From NCBI GenBank assembly GCA_002493395.1, contig DKYS01000033.1, forward strand, positions 1 through 7,304: DNA of 7,304 nt. The letters are read 5' to 3'. The translations under genes and the position numbers were made by a program. Under the pieces are notes generated by a model. That model saw only the letters and a list, made by a program, of their open reading frames with translations. It was not told where the DNA came from and ran no database searches. The DNA comes from Turicibacter sp. UBA7094. Lineage in GTDB: Bacteria; Bacillota_I; Bacilli_A; MOL361; Turicibacteraceae. Of the stretch, positions 5,194 through 7,304 are shown piece by piece (the stretch's first letter is position 1; each line of letters begins with the position of its first letter).

Positions 5194-6796
5194 TATGTTT
5201 GCGACAAAGTTTTTAGGAATTTTGTACGTCATTCCGTTTCAACATTTAGTTGGGGCCTCAGGGATGGCACTTTACAACTATGCCTATACACCATATGCCC
5301 TGTTTATTAGTTTATCCACACTAGGAATTCCAGTGGGAATTGCGAAATTTGTGTCAAAATATAATGCCGCAAAGGAATATGATACGGCGCGGATGATGTT
5401 TAAATATGCGAGTTGGTTTATGATTGCACTTGGATGCGTCGGCTTTTTGACGATGTATAATATGGCACCTTGGTATGCGAATGTCGTATTAGCGGGTCAA
5501 AGTGAGTTAGCCAATACGGTTGAAGATGTGACGATGGCAATTCAGACGATTAGCTTTGCGTTATTAATTATTCCGGTCATGGCGATTTTTAGAGGTTTTT
5601 TCCAAGGAAATCAAAACATGGTTCCTACTTCAGTTTCACAATTTGTTGAACAGGTGGTAAGAATCGTATTTATTTTGGTAGGATCTTATTATATTATTAA
5701 TATTAAAGGTGGAACGACGAAGGAAGCGGTAGGTTTTTCCGTTTTTTCAGCCTTTTTAGCGGGGGTTACGGCCTTTTTAATTTTATTTTATTATTGGCGT
5801 AAAAATGTGAAGCAGTATAATCAATTGTTGCTTGAGACGGTTCCACACGAACCGAGAAATTTTAGTAACTTGTTTACAGAGTTAATTGCTTATGCCATTC
5901 CGTTTGCTATTTTAGGATTAGCAACAAACTTATTTCAGATTGTTGATCAAACCACGTATAATCATTACATGTTAAAGAGTGGTCTCGATGGCGTTATTGT
6001 TGAGGATTCTTACGGAATGTATGCCGGTTCATTGTATAAAATTATTATGATTCCGGTCTCGTTTGCGATTTCTTTTGGACAACCTTTAATTCCAGAGTTA
6101 ACGCATCATTTAACGGCTGGAAATATGAAATCGGTCCGTAAAAACTTAACACTTGCTATCCAATTAACCTGTTTTATAACGGTACCAGCCGTTGTCGGGA
6201 TGGCCCTTCTTTCAGAACCTATTTTTATTATGTTCTTTAATTCCTCAGTGAAAGGATATAATGCGATGGGTGGCGATATTTTTAGGTTAGGGTCGCTACT
6301 TGGGCTGTTTATGGCTTTATATAGTATTGTGACGGCCATTTTGCAAGGGATTGGTAAGCAGTGGAACGGAATTATCTTCTTAGTTCTATCGTTAGGAATT
6401 AAATACCTTGGAAATGTGCTCTTAATTCCGATTTTTAGAACAGACGGAGCGACGATTGCGACGATGATTGCCTATACTTTCTGTATGGTGATGAGTTTGA
6501 TTGTCATTCAGCGAGAAACTGGATTTAAAGTGTCACAACTTTTACGTCGATTAGTTGCTATTTTCGTCTTTACAGGAATAATGGCGCTCGTTGTCGTCGG
6601 TGTGAAATTTGTTTTAGACTTGTTTATGGATTATAATGCACATAGTATCCTTTCTTATCTATATGTAGGAATTGCAGGCCTTTGTGGAATTTTAGTTTAC
6701 TTTGGTCTAGCGTGGTATTTTGGTTTAATTGAAGCCCTTTTTGGAATGAAATTCTCATTAAAGCGATTAAAGGGACGCATACTTCGTCGCGACTAG
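5150..6796 (+). CDS. murJ: MurJ/YtgP-family lipid II flippase (MOP superfamily)
   Basis: This 548-residue polytopic membrane protein has about fourteen hydrophobic segments, the usual number for MOP-superfamily flippases. It resembles Bacillus YtgP (MurJ) more than SpoVB, as I recall those sequences. Diagnostic stretches are FLGILYVIPF (21-30), LVGASGMALYNYAY (33-46), GIPVGIAKFVSKYN (59-72) and RGFFQGNQNMVPTSVSQ with VEQVVRI (148-172). Family knowledge: MurJ moves undecaprenyl-linked peptidoglycan precursor (lipid II) from the inner to the outer face of the membrane and is essential or shares the role with Amj. The ATG at 5150 gives an N-terminus that lines up with YtgP. Its Shine-Dalgarno is unusual: GAGG at 5144-5147 sits only 2 nt from ATG, so AGTAGG ending at 5141 (8 nt) is the likelier site. 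The reverse-strand frame inside the gene is a shadow. A small gene follows after 41 bp, probably cotranscribed. SpoVB or a polysaccharide flippase is the less likely alternative. Confidence 0.92.
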   Translation: MGNRFLKGAMILSISMFATKFLGILYVIPFQHLVGASGMALYNYAYTPYALFISLSTLGIPVGIAKFVSKYNAAKEYDTARMMFKYASWFMIALGCVGFLTMYNMAPWYANVVLAGQSELANTVEDVTMAIQTISFALLIIPVMAIFRGFFQGNQNMVPTSVSQFVEQVVRIVFILVGSYYIINIKGGTTKEAVGFSVFSAFLAGVTAFLILFYYWRKNVKQYNQLLLETVPHEPRNFSNLFTELIAYAIPFAILGLATNLFQIVDQTTYNHYMLKSGLDGVIVEDSYGMYAGSLYKIIMIPVSFAISFGQPLIPELTHHLTAGNMKSVRKNLTLAIQLTCFITVPAVVGMALLSEPIFIMFFNSSVKGYNAMGGDIFRLGSLLGLFMALYSIVTAILQGIGKQWNGIIFLVLSLGIKYLGNVLLIPIFRTDGATIATMIAYTFCMVMSLIVIQRETGFKVSQLLRRLVAIFVFTGIMALVVVGVKFVLDLFMDYNAHSILSYLYVGIAGLCGILVYFGLAWYFGLIEALFGMKFSLKRLKGRILRRD

Positions 6797-6828
6797 TTCA
6801 TACTAATTAAAAAGACAACTGGTATGAA
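6797..6828 (+). repeat. Inverted repeat overlapping the downstream gene's ribosome binding site
   Basis: TTCATAC (6797-6803) and GTATGAA (6822-6828) are perfect 7-bp arms around an 18-nt AT-rich loop, starting right after the murJ stop codon. The right arm includes the first bases of AAGGTGAT, the ribosome binding site of the next gene. In mRNA the hairpin could partly hide that site. There is no U-run, so it is not a standard terminator. Confidence 0.35.
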
Positions 6829-6837
6829 GGTGATGAA

Positions 6838-7236
6838 ATGAAGCGATTAGTTTCGTATTTGACATTAGGGTTAGCAGTGATAGGTTTTTTGTTTGTTGGT
6901 GGATTACGAACAGAGGTTCAATTAACGCCACAAGCGAAGGAAAACGTGACACGTTTGGGTCAGGGCGTTCAAGAAGTTAAACGTTATGTCCAGTCCTGGT
7001 TTATTGACGAGGAAGATGCACAAGTTGTAACGGAGACGATTGAGGTTTCAAGACCGACTAGCTTTAATGTTAATTACGATGCTGCTTTAGAAATTGTCTA
7101 TGAAATGCTAGAAGATCTCGAGCATTTATTTACATCAGAGCAAAAGCAGGCAATTGAAAAAGAAATGAATCAATTATATAAACAACAGTTATTAAAAGAG
7201 TATAAGAATCAATTAGCACCGAGCTATTATGAATAA
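6838..7236 (+). CDS. Small membrane-anchored protein of unknown function
   Basis: I do not recognise this 132-residue protein. It begins MKRLVSYLTL and has one hydrophobic segment at about 5-22 (a signal anchor; no clear lipobox Cys or signal-peptidase site). A polar region follows at 23-75. A strongly charged, probably helical and perhaps coiled-coil region lies at about 80-123, rich in Glu, Lys and Gln (DAALEIVYEMLEDLEHLF, then EQKQAIEKEM). The bulk is predicted to lie outside the membrane. ATG at 6838 follows AAGGTGAT with good spacing. It starts 41 bp after murJ on the same strand with no terminator between, so it is probably cotranscribed, and a link to wall synthesis or to the flippase is a context inference only. 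A lone membrane helix followed by a charged helical domain is a common plan for accessory envelope proteins. That it is a real gene is well supported; the role is unknown. Confidence 0.8.
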   Translation: MKRLVSYLTLGLAVIGFLFVGGLRTEVQLTPQAKENVTRLGQGVQEVKRYVQSWFIDEEDAQVVTETIEVSRPTSFNVNYDAALEIVYEMLEDLEHLFTSEQKQAIEKEMNQLYKQQLLKEYKNQLAPSYYE

Positions 7237-7304
7237 GTCACGGGATTAAAAATAAGTGGCAAAAAGAGCGTCATCTGAAATAAAAAAAGTCATCTTTGAA
7301 TTCA
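7237..7304. other. Window end, no feature identified
   Basis: These 68 bases follow the last stop codon. They contain a 7-bp direct repeat GTCATCT (7271-7277 and 7290-7296) and A-runs, but no hairpin terminator. A minus-strand frame is open from the right edge to a TAA at 7246-7248 and could be the tail of a convergent gene entering from outside; too little is visible to call it. Confidence 0.4.

Noticed and set aside
6106..6339. 77-residue minus-strand frame inside murJ
   Set aside because: It lies wholly within a well-supported membrane protein gene on the other strand, has no family resemblance, and is a shadow frame.
7246..7304. Tail of a convergent minus-strand gene at the right edge
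   Set aside because: Only about 18 codons are visible, with no recognisable motif and no terminator between it and the + gene, so it cannot be told from chance.

Overview
This window looks like chromosome from a low-GC, endospore-forming member of the Bacillota (class Bacilli or a near relative). The signs are AT-rich DNA, strong AGGAGG-type ribosome binding sites, U-tailed hairpin terminators, and a clear small acid-soluble spore protein of the SspI type. A Turicibacter- or Haloplasma-like host is possible, but that is an impression and not shown by the sequence. I see no tRNA, rRNA, CRISPR array, IS element or phage gene.

Layout, left to right. (1) The 3' end of a VanW-family gene (1-417, +), closed by a strong terminator. 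(2) A 233-bp gap with odd coding-like frames on both strands. (3) A gene for a leaderless internalin-like leucine-rich repeat protein (689-1849, +). (4) A bidirectional terminator, then a convergent gene for a membrane LTA-synthase/sulfatase-type enzyme (1885-3996, -) with an extra C-terminal TIG-like domain and a YxxG-repeat tail. (5) A gap of about 610 bp holding that gene's likely promoter and a stretch of broken or startless reading frames. (6) sspI (4610-4828, -), with a perfect 21-bp terminator stem and a good candidate sigma-G promoter. (7) A 321-bp divergent region with a 12-bp palindrome, a possible second sporulation-type promoter facing right, a TGA-interrupted frame and a sigma-A-like promoter. 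(8) A MurJ/YtgP-family lipid II flippase gene (5150-6796, +), followed 41 bp later by a gene for a small membrane-anchored protein of unknown function (6838-7236, +).

Most of the genes concern the cell envelope. The sulfatase-family enzyme would transfer glycerol-phosphate-type head groups outside the membrane, MurJ flips the peptidoglycan precursor, and VanW-domain proteins are usually membrane-anchored wall-associated proteins. Genes point both ways and each block has its own terminator, so apart from murJ and the small gene after it this is a neighbourhood and not one operon. I found no clear new multi-gene system. The best leads are the LRR protein that resembles an internalin lacking only its signal peptide and anchor, the modified C-terminus of the LTA-synthase-like enzyme, the divergent sspI/murJ regulatory region, and the decayed or repeat-like intergenic segments.
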